From the NCBI RefSeq assembly GCF_030654915.1, contig NZ_JAURWM010000145.1, positions 1 through 48,665 of the forward strand: a stretch of DNA of 48,665 nt, written 5' to 3'. The notes under the pieces were generated by a model. The model was not told the origin of the DNA, ran no database searches, and worked only from the letters and a program-made list of their open reading frames with translations. Both the position numbers and the translations under genes were made by a program. The stretch is from Phenylobacterium sp. (GTDB lineage: Bacteria > Pseudomonadota > Alphaproteobacteria > Caulobacterales > Caulobacteraceae). Of this stretch, positions 31,952 to 39,918 are shown piece after piece (positions within the stretch are counted from its first letter, which is position 1; each line of letters starts with the position of its first letter).

Positions 31952-32121
31952 GTCACCTCTCCACGGCCCGGAAACGGGCTCGTCTCCTTGTCCGCGCAAG
32001 GGCGTGCGCACGGTGAGCGTCATGATCTGGCGATCACCGCCAGGCTCCGCACCGGCCCGCTTGCGGCGCACGGGCGGGTGCGGCTATGTGAGGGTCTGTG
32101 CGGATTTGTGAGGGGTGGGGC

Positions 32122-32874
32122 GTGAGCGGCGAGGTGGACCTACCCAGCGACCAGAGCCAGGCCGTGGCCGGGATGATCCGCGAGGAACTGGCCCGTCGGC
32201 GGATGTCGCGCCAGAAGCTGGCCGACGACGCCAAGATCAGCATCTCGACCTTGGAAAAGGCGCTGTCGGGGAAGCGCTCCTTCACCTTGGCCACGACGAT
32301 CCGCCTGGAGCAGGCGCTGGACATCTCGCTGCGCGGGGCCAAGGCGGCGGTGGTCGGCGCCAGTCCTGGCCTGGCGCCGGACCATCTGGGCGCCTATTCG
32401 CGGGCCGCGACGCAGTGGCTGGAGGGCGAGTACCTGACCCTGCGCCCGTCGTTCGAGGGCGGCGAGGCGGTCTACGCCTATTGCACCGCCATCGGTTGGG
32501 ACGAGGGCGCCTCGCATCTGGTGTTCCGCGAATCCTCGCGGATGGACGGGGCCTTCACCCAGAGCGGGGCGGTGTCGCTGCCGAACCAGTCGGGCCACAT
32601 CTATCTGGTGACCAACGACCACGGCCAGCATCGGATGGCGGTGTTGGGGCGCCCGACCATCACCGGCGAGCTTTACGGCATGCTCTGCACCCTGCAAGTC
32701 GGGCAGGGCGCGCATCTGACGCCGGCGGCGACGGCGATCGCTCTGATCAACCTGGGCCGGGTGACCGCGCCGGCCTTTGGCCGCATCGGCCCCGACCACC
32801 CGCAGTACGGCGAGTACAACGGCCACCTGCGGAAGATCATGAGCCAGGGCTTCGTGCGGTTCTTCCCGAGCTAG
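32122..32874 (+). CDS. XRE family helix-turn-helix regulator with C-terminal sensor-like domain
   Basis: A 250-aa DNA-binding protein. Residues about 20-75 form a Cro/C1-type helix-turn-helix (MIREELARRRMSRQKLADDA, ISISTLEKALSGKRSFTLAT, TIRLEQALDISL). A ~170-aa C-terminal domain follows (YSRAATQWLEGEYLTLRPSF, HLVFRESSRMDG, GHIYLVTNDHGQHRMAVLG) that looks like a beta-rich ligand-binding module of unknown type. GTG 32122 lies after AGGGGTGGGG; a GTG at 32098 is possible. It is divergent from the sortase-target gene across about 170 nt, so control of that pair is plausible but not shown. Confidence 0.82.
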   Translation: MSGEVDLPSDQSQAVAGMIREELARRRMSRQKLADDAKISISTLEKALSGKRSFTLATTIRLEQALDISLRGAKAAVVGASPGLAPDHLGAYSRAATQWLEGEYLTLRPSFEGGEAVYAYCTAIGWDEGASHLVFRESSRMDGAFTQSGAVSLPNQSGHIYLVTNDHGQHRMAVLGRPTITGELYGMLCTLQVGQGAHLTPAATAIALINLGRVTAPAFGRIGPDHPQYGEYNGHLRKIMSQGFVRFFPS

Positions 32875-32952
32875 GGCGTGGCTTTACCCAGCAGGTAATC
32901 GCGCGGCCTCGCGGCGGGGGCGATGGTGGCTCATCAACACGGAGCAGCCGAC

Positions 32953-33312
32953 ATGACCCACGCAGCCGACATCGCCGAAACCTACATCGCCGCCTGGAAC
33001 GAGACCGACGCCAAGGCCCGCCGGGCGATGATCGCTGACACCTGGACCGCCGATGCGACCTACGTCGACCCGATGGCCGCGGTCGAAGGCCATGACGGTC
33101 TCGACGCCCTGATCGCCGGCGTGCAGGAGCGCTTTCCGGGGTTCCGCTTCGAACTGATCGGGCAGGCCGACGGGCACGGCGAGAATGTCCGCTTCTCCTG
33201 GGGGTTGGGGCCGGTCGGGGCCGACGCGCCGATCAAGGGCACTGACTTCGTCCAGGTCGAGGACGGGCGGCTGAAGGTCGTCACCGGGTTCCTGGATCAG
33301 GTTCCGGGCTAG
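32953..33312 (+). CDS. NTF2-like (SnoaL-like) domain protein
   Basis: A 119-aa nuclear-transport-factor-2-fold protein. The family pattern runs IAETYIAAWNETDAKARRAM, IADTWTADATYVDPMAAVEG, LDALIAGVQERFPGFRFELI, and a closing beta-sheet VRFSWGLGP ... GTDFVQVEDGRLKVVTGFLD. Members include polyketide cyclases, isomerases and many proteins of unknown role. ATG 32953 lies about 8 nt after GGAG. A long GC hairpin follows the gene. Confidence 0.88.
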   Translation: MTHAADIAETYIAAWNETDAKARRAMIADTWTADATYVDPMAAVEGHDGLDALIAGVQERFPGFRFELIGQADGHGENVRFSWGLGPVGADAPIKGTDFVQVEDGRLKVVTGFLDQVPG

Positions 33313-33320
33313 GCGTGAGG

Positions 33321-33352
33321 GCCGGGCGCCGAGCTCCCCCTCGGCGTCCGGC
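33321..33352. repeat. Thirteen-base-pair GC hairpin
   Basis: GCCGGGCGCCGAG paired with CTCGGCGTCCGGC (one G-U), 6-nt loop, immediately after the NTF2-like gene. No T tail, so it is a possible RNA stabiliser or weak terminator between this gene and dodecin. Confidence 0.45.
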
Positions 33353-33408
33353 AACTTCGCGGCGAGCGGCCCGTTCCCTTGGCAGGGATGATCCCAAGGG
33401 AGGCCGCC

Positions 33409-33618
33409 ATGTCCGCGGACAATGTCTACAAGATCCTCGAGCTCACCGGCTCGTCGACGACCAGCATCGAGGACGCGATCCAGACCGCGATCACCAAGGC
33501 CAGCGCAACGCTGCGCGGCATTGGATGGTTCGAGGTGCTGAGCACGCGAGGCCATGTGGAGGGCGGCAAGATCGCCCACTTCCAAGTGACCTTGAAAGTC
33601 GGTTTCACCCTGGAATAG
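33409..33618 (+). CDS. Dodecin family flavin-binding protein
   Basis: A 69-aa dodecin, a protein that assembles as a dodecamer and stores or buffers riboflavin/FMN. The whole family pattern is present: [40 protein letters not shown] with the flavin-stacking Trp, [23 protein letters not shown] 33409 sits after GGGAGG. Converges on the ecotin gene with a 13-nt gap. Confidence 0.93.
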   Translation: MSADNVYKILELTGSSTTSIEDAIQTAITKASATLRGIGWFEVLSTRGHVEGGKIAHFQVTLKVGFTLE

Positions 33619-33631
33619 AGGCGCGCCGAGC

Positions 33632-34135
33632 CTATGGGGCGACGACTTCGCGGCCGGCGCGCCAGATCCGATAGCGAACCTCGACATCGGCGGGCGCGAA
33701 GATCACCAGCGGCAGGCGGCTGTTGTAGCGCAATAGCGGCTCGTCCGAGCTGCGGACGAACTGGCGTGTCCGGGCGTTGGTCGGGCAGGCCATCATCGTG
33801 CTGGCCGGCGGTCCGACATTGGTGACCACGAAGTAGGTGTAGCCCCAGCCCTCGACGGTGCGCTCTTCGAGCGTGGCGCTGAACATCTGGCGATTGCAGT
33901 CGACCATCAGGGTGCGGCCGACGATCACCCCGACCCGCAGGGCGTTCTCGTCGCGCTGGGGCGGCAGGAAGATGACGCTGCGCACCTGGCCGGCGGGCGC
34001 CGGGGGGAAGGCGACCAACTCGTCGCGGGCGGTGCGCGGGGCGGCGGATTGCGCGCTCAAGGGGCTGGCCAGCACGGCCGCGGCCAAGCAGAGCGAGAGC
34101 GAAACGCGGCGCGGCGTCGAGATTGAAAGGGTCAT
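33632..34135 (-). CDS. eco: Ecotin, periplasmic serine protease inhibitor
   Basis: A 167-aa exported protein homologous to ecotin, the broad-range inhibitor of trypsin-fold serine proteases. After the signal peptide (VSLSLCLAAAVLASPLSAQ) it shows the ecotin core: VGRTLMVDCNRQMFSATLEE, VEGWGYTYFVVTNVGPPAST, the reactive loop STMMAC with P1 Met114, LLRYNSRLPLVIFAPADVEV and RYRIWRAGRE. Cys80 and Cys117 would form the conserved disulfide. ATG 34135 is chosen because it starts the signal peptide; the in-frame extension to 34444 is not protein-like. It probably protects the envelope from external proteases. Confidence 0.93.
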   Translation of the reverse strand: MTLSISTPRRVSLSLCLAAAVLASPLSAQSAAPRTARDELVAFPPAPAGQVRSVIFLPPQRDENALRVGVIVGRTLMVDCNRQMFSATLEERTVEGWGYTYFVVTNVGPPASTMMACPTNARTRQFVRSSDEPLLRYNSRLPLVIFAPADVEVRYRIWRAGREVVAP

Positions 34136-34340
34136 GTTCACCGCTCGGCTATGGGAGCCGCGAGCTTGGAGGCGATGGCCTGTATTGGCAATAAACAATC
34201 GCCAAGGTTGAGGGCGCCCGCCTCGCCGGCGAATTTCGTCTTTCCCTAGGGCCGGCTCGCCCATCGGGGCTTTTCCCGATACCCTGGCTTTCGGCGGCCG
34301 AGCCACGCCTTGCTGGCCGAGTGGAGCATCAGCGTCAGTC

Positions 34341-35600
34341 ATGGGTGGATTGCGGTCGAGATCGCCACAAGGACGCCGACGGTGGACGTCGCCGCTGGCC
34401 GCCTGCCTGCTGATAGGGCTGCAGGCCTGCTCCAGCGGTCCCACGGGTTACATGACGCCGACCAGTGCCCCGGAGGGCGGCAGCCGGGTCGATATGCTGG
34501 TGGTGACGACCCGCAAGCCTTCCACCGATCCGAACGTGCTGTTCACGGGGGAGCGAGGCTTTGACTATTTGATCGACGAGGTGGCGGTGTCCTTGCCGCC
34601 CGCCAGCGCTCGGACGCCGGGACAGGTGCAATGGCCGCGAACCTCCACGCCTGATCCCACCAAGGAATTCGCCGTGCTCTCGGTCCAGCGCCGGAACTTG
34701 GACCAGATCGATGAGTGGTTCGAGAAGCAGGCGGGCGTCGATGGGCGCCTGATGATCTTTATCCACGGCTTCAACACCCGCTTTGGCGTGGCGGTGTTCC
34801 GATACGCCCAGATCATCAAGGACAGCGGCGCGCCCGTGGCGCCGGTGCTGTTCACCTGGCCCTCGCGCGGCGGGATCTATTCCTACAACTATGATCGCGA
34901 GAGCACGAACTTCTCCAGGGACGCCTTGGAGGCCGGGTTGCTGCGGGCCGCGCACAACGACAAGGTCAAGGAAATCACCGTCCTGGCTCACTCGATGGGG
35001 GCGTGGTTGGCGATGGAGGCGTTGCGGCAGTCGGCGATCCGCGAGGGCCGCGTGCCGGCCAAGGTCACCAATGTGATCCTGGCCTCGCCGGACCTGGATA
35101 TCGACGTCTTTGTCCGGCAGTTTCAGATGCTGGGACCCGAGCGGCCCAAGTTTACGATCTTCGTCTCCAACGACGACCGCGCGCTGCGACTGTCGCGGCT
35201 GATCGCCGGCAATGTCGGGCGGCTGGGCTCGATCAATCCGAGCCGGGAACCCTATCTCTCGATGCTGGAGAATTCCGGCGTGACGGTGATCGACATGTCC
35301 AAGCTGCGGACCGGCGACCGGCTGAACCATTCGAAGTTCGCCGAGAGCCCCGATGTCGTGAAGCTGATCGGTCAGCGGCTGATCGAGGGTCAGCCCCTGA
35401 CCGATTCCCGCGTGGGGATCGGCGATCATGTCAGCGCGCTGGCGATCGGGGCGACCAAGTTCGTCGGCTCCGCCGCCGGCGTGATCATCAGCACGCCGAT
35501 AGCGCTCGTGGACCCCGCGACCCGCGAGAGCCTGGGCCATCAGCTTGACGGGATGAGCGACGCAGCCGCTGGCACGGTCAGCGCCGCGACGCCGCAGTAG
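34341..35600 (+). CDS. Alpha/beta-hydrolase lipoprotein (DUF900 family)
   Basis: A 419-aa exported lipoprotein-like hydrolase. The N-terminal signal ends in LQAC (residue about 30). A conserved opening VDMLVVTTRKPS and FTGERG follows, then MIFIHGFNTRF (oxyanion strand-loop), FTWPSRGGIYSYNYDRES, and the nucleophile elbow LAHSMGAW with catalytic Ser. An acid segment (SPDLDIDVF) and a later His region (DRLNHSKFAE) complete a plausible triad. This arrangement matches DUF900 alpha/beta hydrolases. The expected role is hydrolysis of an ester or lipid at the envelope; substrate unknown. ATG 34341 chosen; divergent from ecotin. Confidence 0.85.
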   Translation: MGGLRSRSPQGRRRWTSPLAACLLIGLQACSSGPTGYMTPTSAPEGGSRVDMLVVTTRKPSTDPNVLFTGERGFDYLIDEVAVSLPPASARTPGQVQWPRTSTPDPTKEFAVLSVQRRNLDQIDEWFEKQAGVDGRLMIFIHGFNTRFGVAVFRYAQIIKDSGAPVAPVLFTWPSRGGIYSYNYDRESTNFSRDALEAGLLRAAHNDKVKEITVLAHSMGAWLAMEALRQSAIREGRVPAKVTNVILASPDLDIDVFVRQFQMLGPERPKFTIFVSNDDRALRLSRLIAGNVGRLGSINPSREPYLSMLENSGVTVIDMSKLRTGDRLNHSKFAESPDVVKLIGQRLIEGQPLTDSRVGIGDHVSALAIGATKFVGSAAGVIISTPIALVDPATRESLGHQLDGMSDAAAGTVSAATPQ

Positions 35601-35670
35601 GCTCCAATAGAGGCTTGCCGCGCGCGGCGATCGGCGCGAGCCTTTGGCGCGAATTTTCAGGGTCAGACGC

Positions 35671-36699
35671 ATGATCTTCGAGCAGATTGTCACCGGCGGT
35701 TGCCAATCCTACCTCGTGGGCTGCGAGGCGACGCGGGCGGCGGCGCTGATCGATCCGGAGTTCAGCCAGATCGACCGCTATTTGGGACTGGTCAGCCAGC
35801 TTGGACTGCATGTCCGCTATGTGATCGACACCCACACCCACGCCGACCATTTCTCCGCCAGCCGCGAACTGGCCAAGGCGCTGGGGGCGCCGGTGGTGAT
35901 GCACCGCTTGAGCCCCGCGCCGTTCGCCGACATCCGGCTCGACGACGGCGACATGCTGATCGTGGGAGACCTGCGGCTGCAGGCCCTGCACACGCCGGGC
36001 CATACGCGGGACTCGATGTGCCTGGTGATGGCCGACCGGGTGTTCACCGGCGACACCTTGCTGATCGGGGGCGCCGGGCGGACCGACCTGCCGAGCGGCG
36101 ATCCGCATGCGCTGCACGAGAGCCTGTTCGACAAGCTGCTCAAGCTGCCGCCGGAGCTGATGGTGTTCCCAGCCCATGACTACAAAGGCCGCTCGCACTC
36201 GACGCTGGCCGCCGAGATCGCCGACAATCCGCGCCTGCGGAAAACCGAGCGGGCGGCGTTCGTGGAGATGATGCAAAGCCTGGATCTGTCGGCGCCGACC
36301 CACCTGACCGAGGCGCTGCGGACCAATATGAGCGGCGGCAAGACCGTCGCGCAGTTGCTGGCCGAGGCCTCGGCCAAGGCGCCCTTCATGTCGATGGCCG
36401 AACTACAAGCGCGAACCGGGGGCAATAGCCGCGACCTGGTGGTGTTGGACGTGCGCGAGAAGGACGCCTTCGAGGCCGGCCATGTTCCCGGGGCGGTGAA
36501 CCTGCCGCGCGGGCAACTGGAACTGCGGGTGAACACCGAACTGCCCGACCCGACGGTGCGGATCGTCACCTGCTGCGAGTTCGGCAAGATCTCGACCCTG
36601 GCGGCGGCCACCTTGCGCGATCTCGGCTATGGCCGGGCCGTGGCGCTGGACGGCGGCATGAAGGCCTGGCGCGAGGCCGGCTACGACCTCGAGATCTGA
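35671..36699 (+). CDS. Metallo-beta-lactamase/rhodanese fusion (persulfide dioxygenase-like)
   Basis: A 342-aa two-domain enzyme. The N-terminal metallo-beta-lactamase fold resembles ETHE1-type persulfide dioxygenases: FEQIVTGGCQSYLVG, the metal motif THTHADH (residues 54-60), LHTPGHT, FTGDTLLIGGAGRTDL and PAHDYKG. From about residue 240 a rhodanese domain follows (VVLDVREKDAFEAGHVPGAV, DGGMKAWREAGYDLE). Its active-site loop reads VTCCEFGKIS with Cys301/Cys302. Such fusions couple persulfide oxidation to sulfur transfer, supporting sulfide detoxification. ATG 35671 follows CAGGG; the frame is open from 35644. Confidence 0.9.
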   Translation: MIFEQIVTGGCQSYLVGCEATRAAALIDPEFSQIDRYLGLVSQLGLHVRYVIDTHTHADHFSASRELAKALGAPVVMHRLSPAPFADIRLDDGDMLIVGDLRLQALHTPGHTRDSMCLVMADRVFTGDTLLIGGAGRTDLPSGDPHALHESLFDKLLKLPPELMVFPAHDYKGRSHSTLAAEIADNPRLRKTERAAFVEMMQSLDLSAPTHLTEALRTNMSGGKTVAQLLAEASAKAPFMSMAELQARTGGNSRDLVVLDVREKDAFEAGHVPGAVNLPRGQLELRVNTELPDPTVRIVTCCEFGKISTLAAATLRDLGYGRAVALDGGMKAWREAGYDLEI

Positions 36700-36736
36700 G
36701 GCCTTGGGTTGAGGAAGCCCGGCGCCTTGGCCATGC

Positions 36737-37372
36737 TCAGGCGTCCGTGCCCAGCCACTGGTGCAAAACGGCCAGCACCTGATCGCCCGGTTGGAAGCCG
36801 CGATTGACGACGCCGTATGCGCCTTCCTCATTGGGACCGCCGACCAGGGTCGGGAAGCCAGTGACGCCGGCGCGCTGGGCGGTGGCGTAGTCGTTCCAGG
36901 TTTCGTGCTTCAGATCGTCGGTGTCGAAGTCGGCGAGGAACGCCTCGCGCTCGACGCCGAACTCGGCGGCCAGGGTGGCGAGGACCTGCGGATCGGTGAC
37001 GTTCTGGTTCTGCGCATAGAAGGCGTGGTGCAGGCGGCGCAGGAAGCTCACCGCCTTTTCGCCGTCGTGGCGCCGAACCCGGACCACGGCGCGGGCGGCC
37101 GGATCGGTGTCGTAGAGGAAGCCCTCGCGGTCGAGCACGGCGCCGTCGAAGGGCAGGCCGGTGGCTTCGTGGACGTGGCCCCAATGGGTCTTCAGCTCGG
37201 CCTTGGCTGCGTCGGTGGTGGGGGTGTCGGTTCCAGGGCGCAGGCCGCCCATCACCACCTGGATCGGCAGGGCGCGGCCGAAGGTCTCGCGGATCTGTTG
37301 GATGACGGGGGAAAAGCCGTAGCACCACGAGCACATGGGATCGGCGAAATAGATCAGTCGGGGGGTTTCCAT
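36737..37372 (-). CDS. DsbA family protein, FrnE-like
   Basis: A 211-aa thioredoxin-fold protein of the DsbA/FrnE group. It opens METPRLIYFADPMCSWCYGF with the redox pair Cys14-x-x-Cys17 and then FSPVIQQIRETFG. A helical insertion follows, and the closing strand has the cis-Pro in GVTGFPTLVGG. The cytoplasmic lack of a signal peptide points to a FrnE-like oxidoreductase or 2-hydroxychromene isomerase-related protein rather than a periplasmic DsbA. ATG 37372 is the natural N-terminus; the longer frame is rejected. Confidence 0.9.
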   Translation of the reverse strand: METPRLIYFADPMCSWCYGFSPVIQQIRETFGRALPIQVVMGGLRPGTDTPTTDAAKAELKTHWGHVHEATGLPFDGAVLDREGFLYDTDPAARAVVRVRRHDGEKAVSFLRRLHHAFYAQNQNVTDPQVLATLAAEFGVEREAFLADFDTDDLKHETWNDYATAQRAGVTGFPTLVGGPNEEGAYGVVNRGFQPGDQVLAVLHQWLGTDA

Positions 37373-37551
37373 CGGGGCGATCCTGGCTGCTTGGCGCGAG
37401 GCTGTTTGCGGCACTATGTAAGTGCAGCCGACAAATTCGGCGAGCCTCCGGAGTTCACGATCCTTGAAAGCCTGAACCGCGACTGCGCGAGCGCTTTGAG
37501 CGGGCGGCGATAGGCCGCCCTGGGGATCCATTCCAATTCCGGATACTTCCG

Positions 37552-38061
37552 ATGACCGACGACCTGCGCCTGCGGGCGGCTATGACCTCTGAAATCGAAC
37601 GGGTGCGCCAAATCGAGCGCGCTTCGGCCAGCCGGTTCCTCGGCACGGCGCGCGCGGCGCTGGCCGATGACGAGCCGACCGACGCGAAGACCCTGGCGCG
37701 GCGGATCGCGGCCGGCGGCCTGCTGGTCGCTGAGGCGGGCGGAGAGGCGCTGGCCTTCGTGATGTTCCGGGAGGTCGAGGGCTGCGGCTACATCGAACAG
37801 ATCGACGTCCTGCCCTCGCACGCGCGGCGCGGGATCGGGGCGTGGTTGATCGAGGCGGTGGCGGAGGTTGCGCGCGCGCGGGGTTGGCCGGCGCTGACGC
37901 TCTCGACCTTCACGGACGTGCCGTTCAACGCGCCCTATTATCGGCGGCTGGGGTTCGCCGACGTCGAGGCGTTGACGGCCGGCATGGCGCAAATCCGGGC
38001 CGAGCATGAGGCGCGCGGTCTGGATGAGAGCGCTCGGGTGTTCATGCGGCGGGAGGTCTAG
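37552..38061 (+). CDS. GNAT family N-acetyltransferase
   Basis: A 169-aa GCN5-related acetyltransferase. The fold pattern is visible: LRAAMTSEIERVRQIERASA, VAEAGGEALAFVMFREVEGC, GYIEQIDVLPSHARRGIGAW with the acetyl-CoA P-loop (RRGIGAWL), and ALTLSTFTDVPFNAPYYRRLGFADVEAL. It would acetylate an amine on a small molecule or protein. ATG 37552 directly follows the spacer from the DsbA-like gene. Substrate unknown. Confidence 0.9.
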   Translation: MTDDLRLRAAMTSEIERVRQIERASASRFLGTARAALADDEPTDAKTLARRIAAGGLLVAEAGGEALAFVMFREVEGCGYIEQIDVLPSHARRGIGAWLIEAVAEVARARGWPALTLSTFTDVPFNAPYYRRLGFADVEALTAGMAQIRAEHEARGLDESARVFMRREV

Positions 38062-38074
38062 GGAGCGTTCCTCT

Positions 38075-38191
38075 CCCCCCCCCGCTCGTCATGGCCGGCC
38101 TCTTGAGCCGGCCATCCATAGACTCCGAGGTTGGAGACTTGCCTGTAGCGATTGTGTTTATGGATCCCCGGGACAAGAGCCCGGGGATGAC
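38075..38191. repeat. Intergenic double-hairpin repeat with C9 tract
   Basis: Begins with nine C (38075-38083), then ATGGCCGGC/GCCGGCCAT (38091-38115) and ATCCCCGGG/CCCGGGGAT (38164-38188). The CATGGCCGG...GCCGGCCAT and GGATCCCCGGG...CCCGGGGATGACG wording is a familiar intergenic element of alphaproteobacteria. It fills the gap between the GNAT and azoreductase genes, which converge here. Confidence 0.7.
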
Positions 38192-38217
38192 GATCTGAGA
38201 GGGGAACCGCGCCCGCC

Positions 38218-38826
38218 TCAGGCCGGCAGCTTGGCGAGTTCGGCGCGGCTGTCGGCGAGGGCCTGGTCGCGGGCGTCGGGGCCGTAGCCGATCTTCTCGG
38301 CGCGGATGAAGGTGAGGTCGTCGGCGAGGCCGATGAAGCCGAGGAGCTGGCGCAGATAGGGCTCCTGGAAGTCGATCGCTTGGCCAGGACCTTCGCTGTA
38401 GAGGCCGCCGCGGGACTCGACCACGATCACCTTCTTGCCCTCCAGCAGACCCTTGGGGCCGGCTTCGGAATAGCTGAAGGTCTCGCCGGCCCGCAGCACG
38501 TGGTCGAACCAGCTGCGCAGGGTGGTGGGGATGCTGAAATTGTACATCGGGGCGCCGATGACGATGGTGTCGGCGGTGCGCAGTTCGGCGATCAACTCAT
38601 CCGACAGGGCGCGGGCGGCTTGCTCGGCCGGCGTGGTGGCCTGGGCGCGCACCCCGGCGACGGTTTGCGGCGTCAGGTGCGGGATCGGGTTGGCGGCGAG
38701 GTCGCGGAAGACCAGCTTGGCGGACGGGTCGCGCTGGGTCAGTTCGGTGACGGCGTCGGCGACCAAAAGACGCGAAACCGAGGCCTCGCCGCTGACGCTG
38801 CTGTTGAGAACGAGAATGTTGGACAT
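38218..38826 (-). CDS. azoR: FMN-dependent NADH:quinone oxidoreductase/azoreductase
   Basis: A 202-aa flavodoxin-fold enzyme of the AzoR/AcpD family that reduces quinones and azo compounds with NAD(P)H. It shows ILVLNSSVSGEASVSRLLVA (phosphate-binding loop), VIGAPMYNFSIPTTLRSWFD (flavin-contacting MYNFSIP, the family hallmark), HVLRAGETFSYSEAGPKGLL and VVESRGGLYSEGPGQAIDF. ATG 38826 has a strong GGAGGGG ribosome site. It is divergent from a LysR gene across a 96-nt spacer with an 8-bp inverted repeat, the standard layout for LysR-controlled azoreductase/quinone reductase genes. Confidence 0.93.
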   Translation of the reverse strand: MSNILVLNSSVSGEASVSRLLVADAVTELTQRDPSAKLVFRDLAANPIPHLTPQTVAGVRAQATTPAEQAARALSDELIAELRTADTIVIGAPMYNFSIPTTLRSWFDHVLRAGETFSYSEAGPKGLLEGKKVIVVESRGGLYSEGPGQAIDFQEPYLRQLLGFIGLADDLTFIRAEKIGYGPDARDQALADSRAELAKLPA

Positions 38827-38881
38827 GGCACCCCTCCAGGGGTCGCTGTTGAATGACAGCTGGAAGGTGAGGGTTCCAATC

Positions 38882-38921
38882 CTGCAACAGTAGCCCCATA
38901 TCCGGCACCAGATTGTTGCAG
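38882..38921. promoter_or_regulatory. Inverted repeat between azoR and LysR genes (candidate operator)
   Basis: CTGCAACA (38882-38889) and TGTTGCAG (38914-38921) form perfect 8-bp arms, the right one ending 1 nt before the LysR start codon. Likely binding site of the LysR protein controlling both genes. Confidence 0.6.
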
Positions 38922-38922
38922 T

Positions 38923-39918
38923 ATGGGGAACGCCGCCGTGGAGCTGGATGACATCAGGGCTTTTGTCGAGGTGGCCGAGGCCGGCGGGTTCGGGCGGGCC
39001 GGGACGCGGCTGGGGCTGTCGAAGTCGATGGTCAGTCGCCGGGTCGCGCGGCTGGAAGCCGAGCTGGGCGCGCAACTGCTGAGCCGCACGACGCGTGGGG
39101 TGGCGGTCACCGAGGCCGGGGTGGAGTTCAAGGAGCACGCCGAGCGGGTGCTGGCTGAACTGGACGCCGCGCGTGACGCCTTGGCCCAGCGGGGCGATGA
39201 GATCGTTGGGAGCCTGCGGGTGGCCGCGCCGCTGTCGTTCGGCATGAGCCACCTGGCGCCGGTGTTGGCCGAACTGGCCGTGCGTCACCCGAAGCTGCAG
39301 ATCGACGCCTCCTATAGCGACCGCTATGTCGACCTGATCGGCGAGCGTTATGACGTGGCGGTGCGGCTAGGGACGCTCGAGGACTCCAGCCTGGTCGCCC
39401 GCAAGATTGCTCCGATCAAGGTCGCGGTGGTGGCTAGCCCCGCCTACCTGGCGGCCCATGGCTCGCCGCGGCGCCCGGAGGACCTGAGCGGCTGCGAGGC
39501 CCTGATGCAGGGCTCCGAGGTCTGGCGGTTTCAGGACGGGCGCAAGACCATCACCCTGCGCCCCGAAGGCCGGTTCAAGGCCGACAACGGCCAGGCGCTG
39601 CTGGCGGCTGCGACGGCCGGGCTGGGGGTGGCGATGCTGCCGACCTTCCTGGCGGGGCCGGCGATCGAGCGGGGCGAACTGGTGCCGCTGCTGCTGGACT
39701 TCCCGATGCCGGAGGGCGGGCTGTACGTGGTCCGGCCGCCGCCGGCCGGGCATATGCCGGGCAAGGTTCGGGCGCTGACGGAGCTCCTGATCGAGCGGTT
39801 CGGCGGCGCGCCCTACTGGGACGTCTGCTATGCGCACCTGGACGCCTACGAACAAAAAAAGGGCGGCCCCCAAGGGAGCCGCCCAGCTTCTGTCGTTCTG
39901 GAGGCGGAAGGCCTCTAG
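38923..39918 (+). CDS. LysR family transcriptional regulator with unusual C-terminal tail
   Basis: A 331-aa LysR regulator. The DNA-binding part (DIRAFVEVAEAGGFGRAGTR, LGLSKSMVSRRVARLEAELG) is followed by the effector domain (GSLRVAAPLSFGMSHLAPVL, YDVAVRLGTLEDSSLVARKI, ALLAAATAGLGVAMLPTFLA). The normal LysR length is about 300 aa. Here the frame continues with EQKKGGPQGSRPASVVLEAE, encoded by the opposite-strand terminator of the TonB receptor gene, and ends in a 4-nt CTAG overlap with that gene's stop. It probably regulates the divergent azoreductase in response to a quinone or electrophile. Confidence 0.9.
   Translation: MGNAAVELDDIRAFVEVAEAGGFGRAGTRLGLSKSMVSRRVARLEAELGAQLLSRTTRGVAVTEAGVEFKEHAERVLAELDAARDALAQRGDEIVGSLRVAAPLSFGMSHLAPVLAELAVRHPKLQIDASYSDRYVDLIGERYDVAVRLGTLEDSSLVARKIAPIKVAVVASPAYLAAHGSPRRPEDLSGCEALMQGSEVWRFQDGRKTITLRPEGRFKADNGQALLAAATAGLGVAMLPTFLAGPAIERGELVPLLLDFPMPEGGLYVVRPPPAGHMPGKVRALTELLIERFGGAPYWDVCYAHLDAYEQKKGGPQGSRPASVVLEAEGL
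39853..39886 (-). terminator. Intrinsic terminator of TonB receptor 1
   Basis: Read on the minus strand, GGGCGGC...GCCGCCC forms the stem and is followed by seven T. It lies inside the 3' end of the LysR coding region. Confidence 0.85.
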
